From Eretmocerus hayati (Eukaryota; Arthropoda; Insecta; Hymenoptera; Aphelinidae), in NCBI GenBank assembly GCA_029851415.1, contig CM056743.1, forward strand, positions 74,731,186-74,795,185: a stretch of 64,000 nt of DNA, given 5' to 3'. Below the pieces are notes generated by a model. It was not told where the DNA came from and made no database searches. It worked only from the letters and a program-made list of their open reading frames with translations. Below, one piece after another: positions 18,930 to 31,098 of the stretch (positions are counted from its first letter, which is position 1; each line of letters opens with the position of its first letter). The position numbers were made by a program, and so were the translations under genes.

Positions 18930-19640
18930 TTCAAATAATTAATATGATTTTCGCGTACGCTACAGTTCAAGAATTCATCTTCGCGTACGCGATAGATGTC
19001 TTTTGCGTGTGCTACAGTTTAAAAATGAACCTTCTCGTACACTAAAGGTGTTTCGAGCGTGCGCGACAATCCAGATTCAATATCGCGTACGCTGAATTCC
19101 TCGAATCCCACCTCGGAATGTAGCACACGCGAATGATATATTTAGCGTAAGCGGGAATCGGGTGTGAATTTTAGTGCACCCTGGAATGCCTTTCGCGTGC
19201 GTCACAATTCAGAATCTCATATTCGCGTACGCTATGAATGTCTAATGCGTGCGCTACAATTGAAAATCTCATCTACGCCTATTACGAGCTAGGTGTTTTA
19301 GCGTGCGCTCCAATCCAAATAGAATTTTTCGCGTACGTTTCAGTCCGAATTTTCATCTTTGCGTACGCTCACTCGGGAACAAGGTGAACTGCAATGGGAT
19401 GACGGTCAGCGGCCATTCGAGATCTTCCATCTCACTCGCACCTAATAGGTTATCCCATGCGTGCGGGGGAGACGACAGATCTCGAACGGTCACTGACCAG
19501 CATCCCATTGCAGTTCGCCTTGTTCCCGAACGTATTTCGCGTGCGCTACAGTTCGAAATTAAATCTTCGAGGTCGCTAAAGGTGTCTTGAGCGTGAGCTA
19601 CAATCCTAGTTTGAGTATCGCGTACGTTGAACTCCTTGAA
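18930..19640. repeat. Satellite block 1 built on CGCGTACGC
   Basis: Repeated words such as TTCGCGTACGCTACAGTTC alternate with AT-rich spacers of 20-40 bases. It is the more degenerate version of the array at 22850-27140. Confidence 0.6.
19374..19528. repeat. 155-bp hairpin inside the satellite
   Basis: CGGGAACAAGGTGAACTGCA at 19374 and its near-perfect reverse complement ending at 19528 form a stem of about 50 bp around a loop of about 50 bases. It is a MITE-like or hairpin-RNA-like insertion in the satellite array. Confidence 0.5.
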
Positions 19641-19839
19641 TTTCAATTTGGAGGTGGAAAACTGAGCTCTCTAACATTACAGAGAATTCACCATCAAGTC
19701 CAAAACTAATCAGATCGTCCCTTGCAGAATATTAAGCACAATTTCACACGATCTTTGTTGACATCTTTCCTCGAACTAACTGAGAATCATCGGGTAGATG
19801 ACGATACACCACACGTCATTCTTGGCTGTCTGGCTGATT

Positions 19840-20990
19840 TCGAGGAGCGAGTCGATTCGGTCCTGTACCAGTCCTCGGTGAATCTCGATCTGATCCCGTA
19901 CCGGTCCTCCGCGAGTGTCGATTTGGTCCTGTACCAGCCCTTGGCGAGTGTCGATTCAGTCCATACCGGTTCTCGGCGAGTGTTGATCTGGTGCCACACC
20001 AGACCTTGGCGAGTGTCGATTTGGTCCCGTACCCAACCTCTGCGAGAGTCGATGGGGTCCTTTGACGATCCTCAGCGAGTATCGATGTGGTCCCATGCCG
20101 GTTCTCGGCGAGTGTCGATCTGGTGCCGTACCAATCCTTGGCGAGTGTCGATTTGGTCCCGTACCAAACCTCTGCGAGAATCGATGGGGTCCTTTGACGA
20201 TTCTCAGCGAGTATCGATGTGGTCCTATACCGGTTCTCGGCGAGTGTCGATCTGGTGCCGTACCAATCCTTGGCGAGTGTCGATCTGGTGCCGTACCAAT
20301 CCTTGGCGAGTGTCGATTTGGTCCCGTACCAAACCTCTGCGAGAATCGATGGGGTCCTTTGACGATTCTCAGCGAGTATCGATGTGGTCCTATACCGGTT
20401 CTTGGCGAGTATCGATCTGGTCCCGTACTGGTCCTCGGTGAATGTCGATCTGATCCCGTACCAGTCCTTGGTGAGTGTCGATTCGGTCCCGTATCGGTTC
20501 TCGGGGAGGGTCGATCTGGTCCCGTACTGGTCCTCGGTGAATGTCGATCTGATCCCGTACCAGTCCTTGATGAGTGTCGATTCGGTCCCGTATCGGTTCT
20601 CGGGGAGTGTCGATCTGGTCCCGTACTGGTCCTCGGCGAATTTCGATCTTGTGCCCAACCTGTTCTCGGCGAGTGTCGATTCGGTCCCGTACTGGTCTCC
20701 GACGAATGTAGATCTGGTCCTGTAGTGGTCCTCGGTGAATGTCGACCTAATCCCGTACCGGTCCTTAGCGAGTGTCGATTCGGTCGCGTATCGGTTCTCG
20801 ACGAGTGTCGATCTGGTCTCGTACGGCGAATTTCAATCTGGTGCCAAACCGGTTATCAGCGAGTTTCGAGCTGGCCCTGTACTGGTCCTCGGTGAATGTC
20901 GATTTGATCCCGTACCGGTCCTTGGCAAGTGTCGATTCGGTCCCGTACCGGTTCTCGGCGAGTGTCGATCTGGTCCGTACCGATCCTCGG
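19840..20990. repeat. 33-bp minisatellite with 99-bp higher-order pattern
   Basis: The unit is TCCTCGGTGAATGTCGATCT followed by GATCCCGTACCAG, 33 bases. Successive variants cycle in threes in parts of the array. Because 33 is a multiple of three and the unit lacks stops in most frames, long open frames arise on both strands at once (239, 280 and 277 residues). They are 11-residue repeats and not evidence of a gene. A degenerate copy occurs at 21190-21235. Confidence 0.8.
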
Positions 20991-21929
20991 CTCATTCCAC
21001 AGCCGTATTATCTCCTGTATTCAAACAGATCCATTCTTACTCCATACGACAGCGCAATAACACAAGTTTGGCTTCACTCATTATTTACAAGGTAGAGTTT
21101 GCGTTTTATTACAACAAGATAATAACAAAAAAATATGAGATAGTGAGAGAGCCAATCGAATCTCACTGTTATTTCCATCGACTCAAGCATCTGGGAGAGT
21201 GTCAATCTGGCCCCGCACGAGTCCAGGGCGAGAGTTGAATTGGATCATTCTCATGAATCAATCGATATTGATCATTCAACTAATGATTAATCAATTGGTC
21301 AATTCATCAACTAGTTTGTTCTCCCCTTTCTATTTTAGGGAAATAAGAAAGTGTATATTCTATCCCCGCACATCATAAAGACCTTCGCGGTATTTCTAAC
21401 TCGATTAATCTAGACATTATCTGAATAAAAAAATCGAAAAATCTAGACATTATTAGTAAGATCTGTGTTTGCTTCGGTAATTGGCATCTTGAGAGGGAAA
21501 CGACACAAGGACTCAGTATCGCGACCTGGAACTCAGTATGCGAGGAGGTTCGAATAGTCGACTTTCTTTAAGCCAGGTTGCAAATGACACTCAGGCCTGG
21601 TTTTCGTTGATGAATCATTCAACCTCAATTTTGGAGATTTTCATCAAATATGGCTAGTGCATTCTTAAAGCCCCCCGAAAAATGTTGAAAGGCGCTGAGT
21701 GCAAGAATGCTATCTGTATACAGTATACTGTGTCAATGTTGACGTTTATTTGGGATCCTAACCTCCACAACGGCCTGCATTTTCCACAGCTTTCGGGACA
21801 AATATCTCAATTACCGTAACCGATAGGGATTTGACTCCATTCGAACATTTGCTCAGCGCATTTCAATCTATCTGTGTGCCAAGTCCGGTAAAAAATTACA
21901 GAGATCCAGAAACAATGTATTTGGTGCGG

Positions 21930-22790
21930 GATCCTTTCAATTCAGATTCCTGTTTCTAATGATGAAACGAGACCGTATATCAATTTTCAGCCTACAACTC
22001 GGATGCGAACTACCCCTAACCAGGGGATGAAATCTGAGAAAAATTCGTTCTTCCGGTAGATTGTCTCTGATGCCAAATTTCGTTTTGGATTCCTGTTTCT
22101 CATATAAGACGAGACTCTATAACAATTTTCAGCCCCCAACTCGAATGCGAACTATCCCTGAGCAGGGGATGAAATCTGGAAAAAATTCGTTTTCCCGGTA
22201 GATCAACTCTGATGCCAAATTTCAATTCAGATTTCTATTCCCAATGATAAACCGGGACTCTGTATCTATTTTCAGCCCACAACTCGAATGCAAACTACCC
22301 CTAAGAAGGGGATGAAATCTGGAAAAAGTTCGTTTTTGCGGTAGATCGACTCTGATGCCAAATTTCAATCCAGATTTCTGGTTCTAATGATAAGAAGAGA
22401 CTCTGTATCTATTTTCAGCCCACAACTCGGATGCAAACTACCCCCAAGAAGGGGATGGAATCTGGAAAAAGTTCGTTTTTGCGGTAGATCGACTCTGATG
22501 CCAAATTCCAATCCAGATTTCCGGTTCTAATGATAAGAAGAGACTCTGTGTCGATTTTCAGACCCCAACTCGAATGAGAACTATCCCTAAGCCGGGCATG
22601 AAATCTGGAAAGAATTTGTTTTCCCGGTAGCTCAACTCTGATGCGAAATTTTGTTTTTGATTCTTAGTTCTCATGATAGGACGAGACTGTGGATCAATTC
22701 TGAGCCCCCAACTCGATAGCGAACTATCCCTGAACAAGGGATGAAATCTGGGGAAAATTCGTTCTTCCAGTAGGCGCCAGCCCGGAATCT
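21930..22790. repeat. 143-bp tandem satellite, about six copies
   Basis: The marker GGAAAAAGTTCG or a variant occurs at about 22036, 22178, 22321, 22464, 22607 and 22750, a constant 142-143-base period. Each unit contains GACTCTGATGCCAAATTTC and CAACTCGAATGCGAACTA-type sequence. No coding content is evident. Confidence 0.8.
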
Positions 22791-22849
22791 CACATCCGAA
22801 GGTTCTCAGATGTATATCCCGTCTTTCTGAAATGTATTAGTGGAACCTT

Positions 22850-25800
22850 GAAAACAAAAACCGGAGAATTTTCGCGTGCGAGAGAAATGGTAGCGTTCGC
22901 TTACGCGAAAGTCTTTCATCATCGGCAATGTGCAATTCTCGTGTACGCGATAATTTGTGAATATGCGCCACATGATAACCTTGGCCGAACGCCTCGCGTA
23001 CGCGAAGGGTATTTTCCTCGAGTATGCAAGAATTTACGAGCATGCGCTCCACGGAAACTTCGGAAACAGAGAACGGGAAATTTTCGCGTACGCGAAGGCG
23101 GGTATCGTTCGCGTACACGAAAAAGTTTGATGATAGGCACCGGGAAATGGTCAAGCACGCGAAGAGTATTTCCTTCGCGTGCTCGACAATTCCCCGGGGA
23201 ATTCATAAATATGTGCCCCATCGAAACCTTGAGAACAAGAACCGGAAAATTTTCGCGTACGAGAAGAGATTGGCTCGTTCGCGTACGCGGGAATGTTTGA
23301 TAATGGGCACCGGGAAATTTTCGCGCTCGCGAAGAGTATCTTCTCCGCGTACGTGAGAAATTCACAAGTATGAGCCCCATGGAAACCTCGAGAACAAAAA
23401 CTGGAAAATTTTCGCGTACGAGAAAAGAAGTGTCGTCCGCGTACGCGGAAGTGGTCCGTTATGGGCAGCATGAAATTCTCGCGTACGCGAAAGTTTGTAA
23501 GTATGTGCCACATGGTAAACTTGGCTGAATTGCCTTGCGTACGCGAAGGGAATTAGTCTCGAGTATGCGAGAATTTACAAGCATGCGTTCCACGGAAACC
23601 TTGGAAACAAGAAACGGGAAATTTTCGCGTCCACGAGAGTGTCCCATAATAGGCACCGGGGAAATCTGGCGTAAGCAAAGAGTATTCTCTTTGCGTACGC
23701 TGGAATTGACCAGTATATACCCCATTGGAATCTTCGCTGAATAGCTCCGCGTACGCGGCGAGAAATTCAAGCGTACGCAGGTGCCTTTCTGCGTGCTCAG
23801 GAATTGACAAGTATGCGCCCCATATGAACTTTGGCTTGAATCGCAAACTAGGTCATTTGCGCGAACGAGGAAAACACTATCTTCGCGTACGCGAGTGCCC
23901 GAGCATGGGCACCGGGCAGCTTCCACGTACGCGAAAACTTGCGAGTATGCGCCCATTATATAAACTCTCGCTTGAATCGCAAACTAGAACATTTGCGCGT
24001 ACGAAAAATAGTATCGTTCGCGTACGCAAGAGTCCAAGCATGCGCACCAGGCGATTTCCGTGTACGCGAGAATCTGCGAGTATGCGCCGCATGGGAACCT
24101 TGGCTAAATGCCCTGGCGTACTCGCACCGGAAAATTTTCGCACACGCGAGAAGTATTCCTTAGTAAGCGTGAGAAGGCGAAGTTAACTCCCCATGGAAAC
24201 ATCTTGGCTCACGTCGCGAACTGGATCTGTTCGCGTACGAGGAGTAGAGTATCGTTTGCATATGCGAAAATATTGAAGCTTGAACAACAAGAATAGCGTC
24301 GCGTACGGGACGCCGGAAAATTTTCGCGTACGCAAAGAGTACTTTTCTCGCGTATGCGAAAATTGATAGGCTCATTCTACATAGAATGCGCTCAGTGCGT
24401 GAGCGTACGCGCATACGCTTGAAGCAGTCTTACCATCAGTTGTTCTTCACACAGAATTTCCCCAAGGGATGAGTTGGTTGATGATTGGTGGGTTCCGAGT
24501 GACATTGTCGAGCCAAGAATCAAGTTTCTCCATGTTTCCCCACGATCAATCAGAGAAGAACATCGTTGGCCACCCTAAGAATTACCCGCTCTTCCATTAT
24601 CGGTGAAATACGAGATCCCTAGAATTGATTGATGGCGGTCTCCGGGTGACATCTTTGGGCCAGAAAAATAACTTCCTCCATGTTTCCCCATCAATAAACA
24701 GGAGAAACCAGTCGTGATGGCCCCACGAGCCTCACCGGGAAGAAGTCCAGGTTGGGCAACGTTTTTGCAACTCGGCATCTGCATTGGTGATCACCCGTCT
24801 TAGTTTGCGAGGACTCTAACTTTGTTTGGGATCAGAAACTAGGCAAAAGCAAGATCAGCGGTCACCAATTCGGATACTGAATCGCGAAAGCGTTGTTTAA
24901 CCCGGATTGTTGACCGAAAAGGCTCGCGCGGCCAAAGCTCATGTTTTTCTCTATTTTTTCATGGAAAAACATGGCGAAACTTGATTTGTTGGCTCGATAA
25001 CGCCACTCGGGGTCCACCAATCATCAACCAACTCTTCACTTGTGGAATTTCCGAGTGAAAAGTGACTGGTGAGGCTGCTTCATGAAAATCCCTGCATCAA
25101 ATGGTTTGAGCGCAAGCGTATTCGCGTACGCTCGCGCGCTGAGCGTGTCCTATGTAGAACGAGCCATAGGCATGCGCCCCATCAAGATCTTGACGGGGAA
25201 TTTTCGCGTACGCGTAGGGCCTTTCCCTCACGTATGCGAGAATTCACGAGCATGCATCCCATGGAAACCTTGGAAGCAAAAACTGAAAAATTATCGCGTA
25301 CGAGAGAAGAAGTATCGTTTCCGTACGCGAAAGTGGTTAATCATGGGCAGCGGGAAATTTTTGCGTACGCGATAATTTATAAGTATGCACCCCATGGAAA
25401 CCTTGGCCAAATGGCCTCGCATACGGGAAGGGTATATTCCTCGCGTATGCGAGAATTCACAAGCATGCGCCCCATGAACATCTCGGAAACAGGAAACGGT
25501 TAATTTTCGCGCACGAAAGACGATGTATTGTTCGCGTACGCGGAAGTGTTTCATAATGGGCTTACGCGGGAATTTGCAAGTTTGCCCCCCGTGGAAACCT
25601 TGGTAACGAAAACCAGAGAATTTTTGCGTACGAGAGGAGAGTATCGTTCGCGTACGCGAAAATTCGCGAGTATGCACCCCATGGAAACCTCTGCTGTATA
25701 GCTTCGCGCACGCGAAGAGAAATTTCAAAGTACGCAGGAGGCGCTCTTTCGCGTGGGCGAAAGTTAGCGAATATGCGCCCCATAGAAACCTTGGCCCAAA

Positions 25801-27139
25801 TCGCAAACTAGGATATTCGCGCGTACGAGGAAAACAGTATCGTTCGCGTACGCGAGTATTCAAGGACGGGCACCGGACAATTTCCGCGTACGCGAGAATT
25901 TGCAAGTATGCACCCCATGGAAACCTTGGTTGAATGGCCTCGCTCACGCGCACCGGGTAATTTTCGCGCCTGCAAGAAGTAGTCCTTAGTCTGCTTGAGA
26001 AGGCGCAAGTATCGGCCCCATGGAGACACCTCAGCTAACGTCGCGAACCGGGGACTGTTCGCGGACGCAAAGAAGAGTATATTTTGCATACGCAAAAATA
26101 TTCGAGCTTGGGCACCGGGAATAGCATCGCGTACGGGACGCCGGAAAATTTTCGCGTACGCGATGTGTACATTCCTCACGTATGCGAGATTTTACAGGCA
26201 TGCACCCCACGAAGATCTTGGAAACGGGAACTAGGAATCTTCACGTACGAGAAGGAAGGTATCGTTCGCGTCCGCGGAAGGGTTTTATAATGGGCATCGG
26301 GAAATTGTCATGTTCGCGAAGAGTATATTCTTCGCGTACGCGAGAATTCATATGTTTGTGCCCCATCGATACCTTGGAACCAAAAACTGGAAAATTTTCG
26401 CGTACGAGAAAAAAAAGTATCGTTCGCGTACGCGGAAGTGATTCATTGTGGTCACCGGGAAATTCTCGCGTACGCGAGAATTTGTGAGTATGCGCTCTAT
26501 GAACACCTTAGCTTACGTAAATCGGAAGATTTCCGCGCACGCAAAAAGTATTATTCCGCTTGCGTGAGAATTCGGAAGTATACGCCCCATGGAATCCTTG
26601 GCTTACGGAAATATTCAAGCTTGGGCACCGGAAAGAGCGTCACGTACGCAAACCGAAAATTGGTAGAGTACGCGAAGGGCTTCTTTCTCACGTATGCGAT
26701 AATTCACGAGCATGCACCCCATGGATAACTTGGAAGCAAAAACTGAAGAATTATCGGGTACGAGAAGAAAAGTATTGTTCGCGTATGCGAAAGTGAGCCA
26801 TCATGGCACCGCGAAAATCTTCGCGTACGCGAGAATTTGTAAGTATGAGCCCAATGGGAACCTTGGCTAAATGGTCTTGCGTACGCGCACCGGGATATTC
26901 TCACGCACGCGATAGGTATTTCTTTGTATGCGTGAGAACTTGCAAGTATGCGCCCCATGGGGACACCTTGGCTCACGAACCGGAATATGTTCGCGTACCA
27001 AAAGTATCGTCCGCGTACGTGAAAGTGTTCAAGCATGGGTACCGGGACATTGTCGCGGACGCGAGAATTGACGAGTATACGCCCCATGAAAACCTTGGCT
27101 TACGGAAACCGGAATATTTTAGCGTGCTCGAAGAATAGT
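22850..27139. repeat. Main satellite array of the palindrome CGCGTACGCG
   Basis: Dozens of copies of TTTTCGCGTACGCGA and close variants are spaced by AT-rich linkers. Two linker types recur: ATGCGCCCCATGGAAACCTT and ATGGGCACCGGGAAA. Distances between the first linker type vary from about 80 to 130 bases, so this is an irregular higher-order array. The interval 24430-25050 is a non-satellite insertion. Open frames rich in SRTR, VREN and RVRE are products of the repeat. Confidence 0.75.
24450..25050. repeat. Insertion bounded by inverted repeats within the satellite
   Basis: GAGTTGGTTGATGATTGGTG at 24470 is matched by its reverse complement at about 25015-25034, and related flanks occur at both sides. 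The inside has a second GGTGACATYTTTGGGCC-like internal repeat and no gene. It probably represents a small non-autonomous element. Confidence 0.4.
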
Positions 27140-27142
27140 ATC

Positions 27143-29312
27143 CCCAGCAAACATTTGTAAGTCAAAGTCAAGTTTACAGACGTCGGATATTTTGACATAA
27201 TAAAGACATGTGTGCAAGTCGTCTGGAAGGCGTCTTTTAGACATCTGACTGAAGACGAGTAGGAGGCAAAAATTTTCGCTCGCGTCTCAAATCAGTCTTG
27301 ATCCTGACTTTTATTCGATGTCTCTCTTTTTGCCAATAAAAGATGATTTTGAAGACGTCTGGGTTAGTGTCTTGGTCATCACAATCAGAGCAAAAATGCC
27401 CCGCGTTGGCACGTTGTTGTTCTCAAAGTGGAAAATCGCGTTTTATATGAGAAAATTGATTGATTCCCTTAATCTCAGTGTATGAAACGATTCTCGCTGT
27501 GATTTTGTTAGTTTTGGAATCACGCAGGTATCGAATACAATAAACTATTACCATGTTCATGGTCAGTCCAGTGGAATCGAACCTAAAACTAGCCTTACCA
27601 AGCCTCACATCAGGATTTCCCAACTAAAATTATCCAATATTCTGGAATAATAACTGGTCTCCATGATTTAGATGGTGTGTGACACACATTGGCGTAAATC
27701 AGCATGTGATTTTACTCACCAGGTAAGTTTGATTAACAAAATACTCCAATTTTTATCTTGCACATTGTTCATCAGATAGCCACTAGAATATATCTGGCAA
27801 TAACATAAAGCTCTACAGGGCTGGCTCTTTATGTGATGGGTCTGATCATTATTATTATTGATCAATATACTCCTGAACTTCATCTATTTCCTCGAGAATC
27901 ACATGAGCAATTATTGTTCGCTTGAGAGCATCATGATGGATATTTCTGTAAATGAGTCTCAGACTTCTACAAACTAGAGTTGATCTGGTAATTGGAAATT
28001 ATTTGGTTCATGATTCATCCACTGCCATTGATGTTTTGATTCACATGCTCAATATCCAACTTTGTAAGGTCTGTTGACATATAACTGCATTGCTGAAACT
28101 CAAGCTTTGATGACTATTTCGATTTTTGGTCATGCGAGTGAAACATTACGTAAATCAGAAGATGTCTGAAGTACTTTTTTCTAGTTTAATCATGATGACT
28201 AATAATAGATGACTCATAATTTCGGTGTAAATCTAAATTGAGTCGTCTGTACTCTTTACTGTTCACCAGTTCCAGACAGTGACAAGAGATGTTATGAAAA
28301 CAATGGAGACTAGAGAATGATTCTGGGCTGTTTCTGTCTCGGGTGAATTCATCAGACCCAACTTTCAAATCTTGTACAGTTGTGAAAATGAGAGTTGTGA
28401 AAATCTCAATGCAAAATCAAAGTATGAGAAGAAAGTGCAAGTGAGTATTACACAAACAAAGTTCTGATACAAGATGTTGGATGTATGAGTTTTCATGTTA
28501 AAAAGACATATTCTTCGTATTTCAGGCAAGTTGGCTGAGCGAAATTTGTCGTGAAGTCAGTCCACGAGGTAGTTATTGTTAGCATGGTGAGCTGATTTGT
28601 GTTTACGTAAAGCACAATCTGTCAAATGATTGATTTACACCAAATGATGAGTCTCCTGTTAAATCAGATGAGTTATATTTATTATGATTTTGTTGGTTTT
28701 CATAAGTGCGGTACTAGGAAATGTACTTTGAGAATGTATTTTTGGGCTACAACCATCTAGCAACAGCTCACTCAGAGCTTGATTGCATTTTGATGATACA
28801 CTCGACTTGCGAGCAAATTTTGTATTATATTTTGTATTAATCGTCATATTCTCGATATTAAGGCGTTATATCTTAGATAAAAATCTTATGTATACTATTA
28901 TGTAATTCAAGGCAATTGATACCATAATCTAATAAAAATATTGTATGTCCCAACTCAGAAATGTACTGCAAACCTCATTTCAATTGAGTGAAAATGAGGC
29001 TAGGTCATGAGTAGAACACTGGAACCTACTAAAATTGGACTTTGATCCAGGATTCCAGTGTTTAACTCGTGATCAAGCCCCATTTTCACTCAAAAACTTT
29101 GATTCAAAAATAGTAATCTAGACTGTGTCACGGCAGCCTGTATCACGACTTTTTTAATGTCGACTTCAAAGTCATCTATAAGTCGTCTTTCAGGCGGACA
29201 TTCGGCGACTTTAAGACGTCTAATAGTCGACTTCCACGACAAGTTACAGATGTCTTTAAAAATTTATGAGGCGTCCCATAGTCGTCTTACAGTCGTCTCA
29301 ATGTTTGCTGGG
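27143..29312. mobile_element. 2.17-kb non-autonomous DNA transposon with CCCAGCAAACATT ends and ATC target duplication
   Basis: The left end reads CCCAGCAAACATTTG and the right end is its inverse, CAATGTTTGCTGGG. ATC flanks both sides (27140-27142 and 29313-29315), and removing the element restores AGTATCGTTC, a word that recurs in the surrounding satellite (for example at 26418). Subterminal regions (27170-27330, 29150-29310) are rich in AGACGTC and GTCGTCT words. The interior has no transposase. I cannot assign a superfamily with confidence. Confidence 0.65.
28984..29093. repeat. Internal hairpin of the CCCAGC-ended element
   Basis: TTGAGTGAAAATGAGGC at 28984 pairs with the inverse ending at 29093, and further inward AACACTGGA pairs with TCCAGTGTT, giving a stem of about 40 bp with a short loop. 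Confidence 0.5.
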
Positions 29313-29315
29313 ATC

Positions 29316-30400
29316 GTTCACGTACGCGAATATATTCAAGCTTTGGCACCGGAAACAGCGTAGCGTACGCGAACCGGAGAAGTGTCGCGTACGCAAAGAG
29401 TATTCTCTTCGCGTACTCAAGAATTAACACGTATGTACCCCATGGTAACCTTGCTAACGAAAACCTGGAATCTTCACGTAGGAGGAAAGGAGTATCGTTC
29501 GCGTACGCAAAAACGTTCAAGCATGGGCACCGAGAAATTACCGTGTATTCGAAAATGTCTCAGTATGCGCCTCATGAAAACCTTGGCCACATAGCATCGC
29601 GTTCTAAAGTTTTCGCGTACGCGAAACGTACTTCTCGCGTGCGCAAGAATTCATAATATGTGCCCCATGGAAACCTTGGTAACAAGAAATTTTCGCGCAC
29701 GAGAAAGTATGTTATCACGTGCGCGATAATTTACAAGTATGCGCCCCATGGAAACCTTAGTGGTTTACGTCGCGAACTGGAAAATTCCCGCATACGCGAA
29801 GCAAAGTATCGTTCGCGTCCGCGAGAGTGTTCAACAAGCATGGGCACCGTTGAATTGTTACGTACGTGAGAATCCGCAAGTATGCGCCCCATGGAAACCT
29901 CAGCTTACGGAAACCGGAATATTTTTGCGTACGCGAAGACGACAACCGTTCGCGTACGCTAAAAGATTCAAACTTGGGTATCGGAAATAGCGTCGTGTAC
30001 GCAAGCTGGGAAATTCGTGGAAAGTATCGTTTGAGTACGCGAAAGGATACAAGCATGGGCCCCATGAAAACCTTGACGTACGTGAACCGGAAATTTTTGT
30101 CTTGCCATTGTGACTGAACTAAGAGAACGCGGACGCGAATAGACCAACCTTCGCGTTCGCGAAATTCTTCCGGACCGCGCACGCCAATTTTTGACGAGAC
30201 CTATGATCAAAAATTTCCGCGTCCGCGAAAAAAGGACCTTCTGCATGCGCGAGGAGTGTTTTACCGTTCACGAACTCGATTGACCCTCAAAAGACTCCCT
30301 CTTTGCCGCGCGAAAATGGCCTCCAAAACGGATCATCCCCGTACTCGAAGTTTAGCGCACGCGAGTACGGTCGTATACAGAGGCCGCACGATACAACGTG
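29316..30400. repeat. Satellite block 3 of the CGCGTACGCG family
   Basis: This continues the array interrupted by the CCCAGC-ended element, with the same linkers (GGGCACCG, GCCCCATGGAAACC). It decays toward 30400 into isolated CGCGTCCGCGAA-type words. Confidence 0.65.
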
Positions 30401-31094
30401 AAAACACATGTCATGTGGCCAAAAAATATGTGACGCGTAGTCGGAAGATGCGTACCAGAATTCATTGAAATAATTCAATGCGCGACTCATCTCTTTCAAC
30501 TTCTGTAACAACGTTGAAGATCTCAAAAATCACTTCCATCACACTTATGCAAGCGATACAGCAAATAATTTGTAATCTTCACCAAGTCACAAAAACTTGA
30601 CAATGATTTTTCGGAAAAAATTCGTCATATTTTCTCCTGTTTCCCGTATTCTGGAAGGTTATAAAAGGGGAATTCGAAAGGAAAACGGACGTGGAGTCTG
30701 AGGCTTATCGATATACTGACTTCGTTCATTTTTGCGTGAAAAGTAAATTCTTGCCTCTAATCCTGAATATTTCAACTCAATTGATGAAACTGAACGAGAT
30801 TCGACTGGTTACATTTGACTAGTCTTGGATCTATTCAATTTTCCCTAATCTCATATCCTCTGTACTCGATATGTCAACTCCAGCAGAAAATTCGTACCCC
30901 TCCCAAGCAAAACGGATCCCGGCACAATAAAATAATCCGTGGTTTTTCATTCAATTCTCCGAAACATATATCTAATGGCCGAAGCAAACTGAGATTTGGA
31001 ATAATTTATCTCGCTCGATATTACACAGAATCACTTGAAATGCATTACGTTACAAGTATTCTAACTCCAATTTTGGAGACGGTGGTACGATAAG
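30401..31094. other. Interval without supportable gene
   Basis: The sequence is AT-rich with short open frames only and no recognised motif. I see no repeat structure beyond short direct words. Confidence 0.3.
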
Positions 31095-31098
31095 TTAA

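Larger units (their letters stand above)
18606..21735. mobile_element. 3.1-kb unit bounded by about 195-bp inverted repeats, enclosing minisatellite DNA
   Basis: Left arm 18606-18800 and right arm 21541-21735 are inverted copies starting TGACACAGTATACTGTATAC and continuing through CATTCTTGCACTC with scattered differences. Between them lie CGCGTACGC-type repeats (18930-19640), a hairpin (19374-19528) and the 33-bp minisatellite (19840-20990). No transposase is present, so it would be non-autonomous. Flanking duplication is not evident. Confidence 0.5.

Noticed and set aside
19816..20895. Long overlapping open frames with 11-residue repeats on both strands
   Set aside because: They come from a 33-bp minisatellite lacking stop codons; several frames are open at once, so no one of them is supported as a gene.
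22837..27138. Many arginine-rich open frames (RTRRV, VREN, RVRER)
   Set aside because: They are translations of the CGCGTACGCG satellite in different frames and have no conserved start, stop or domain.
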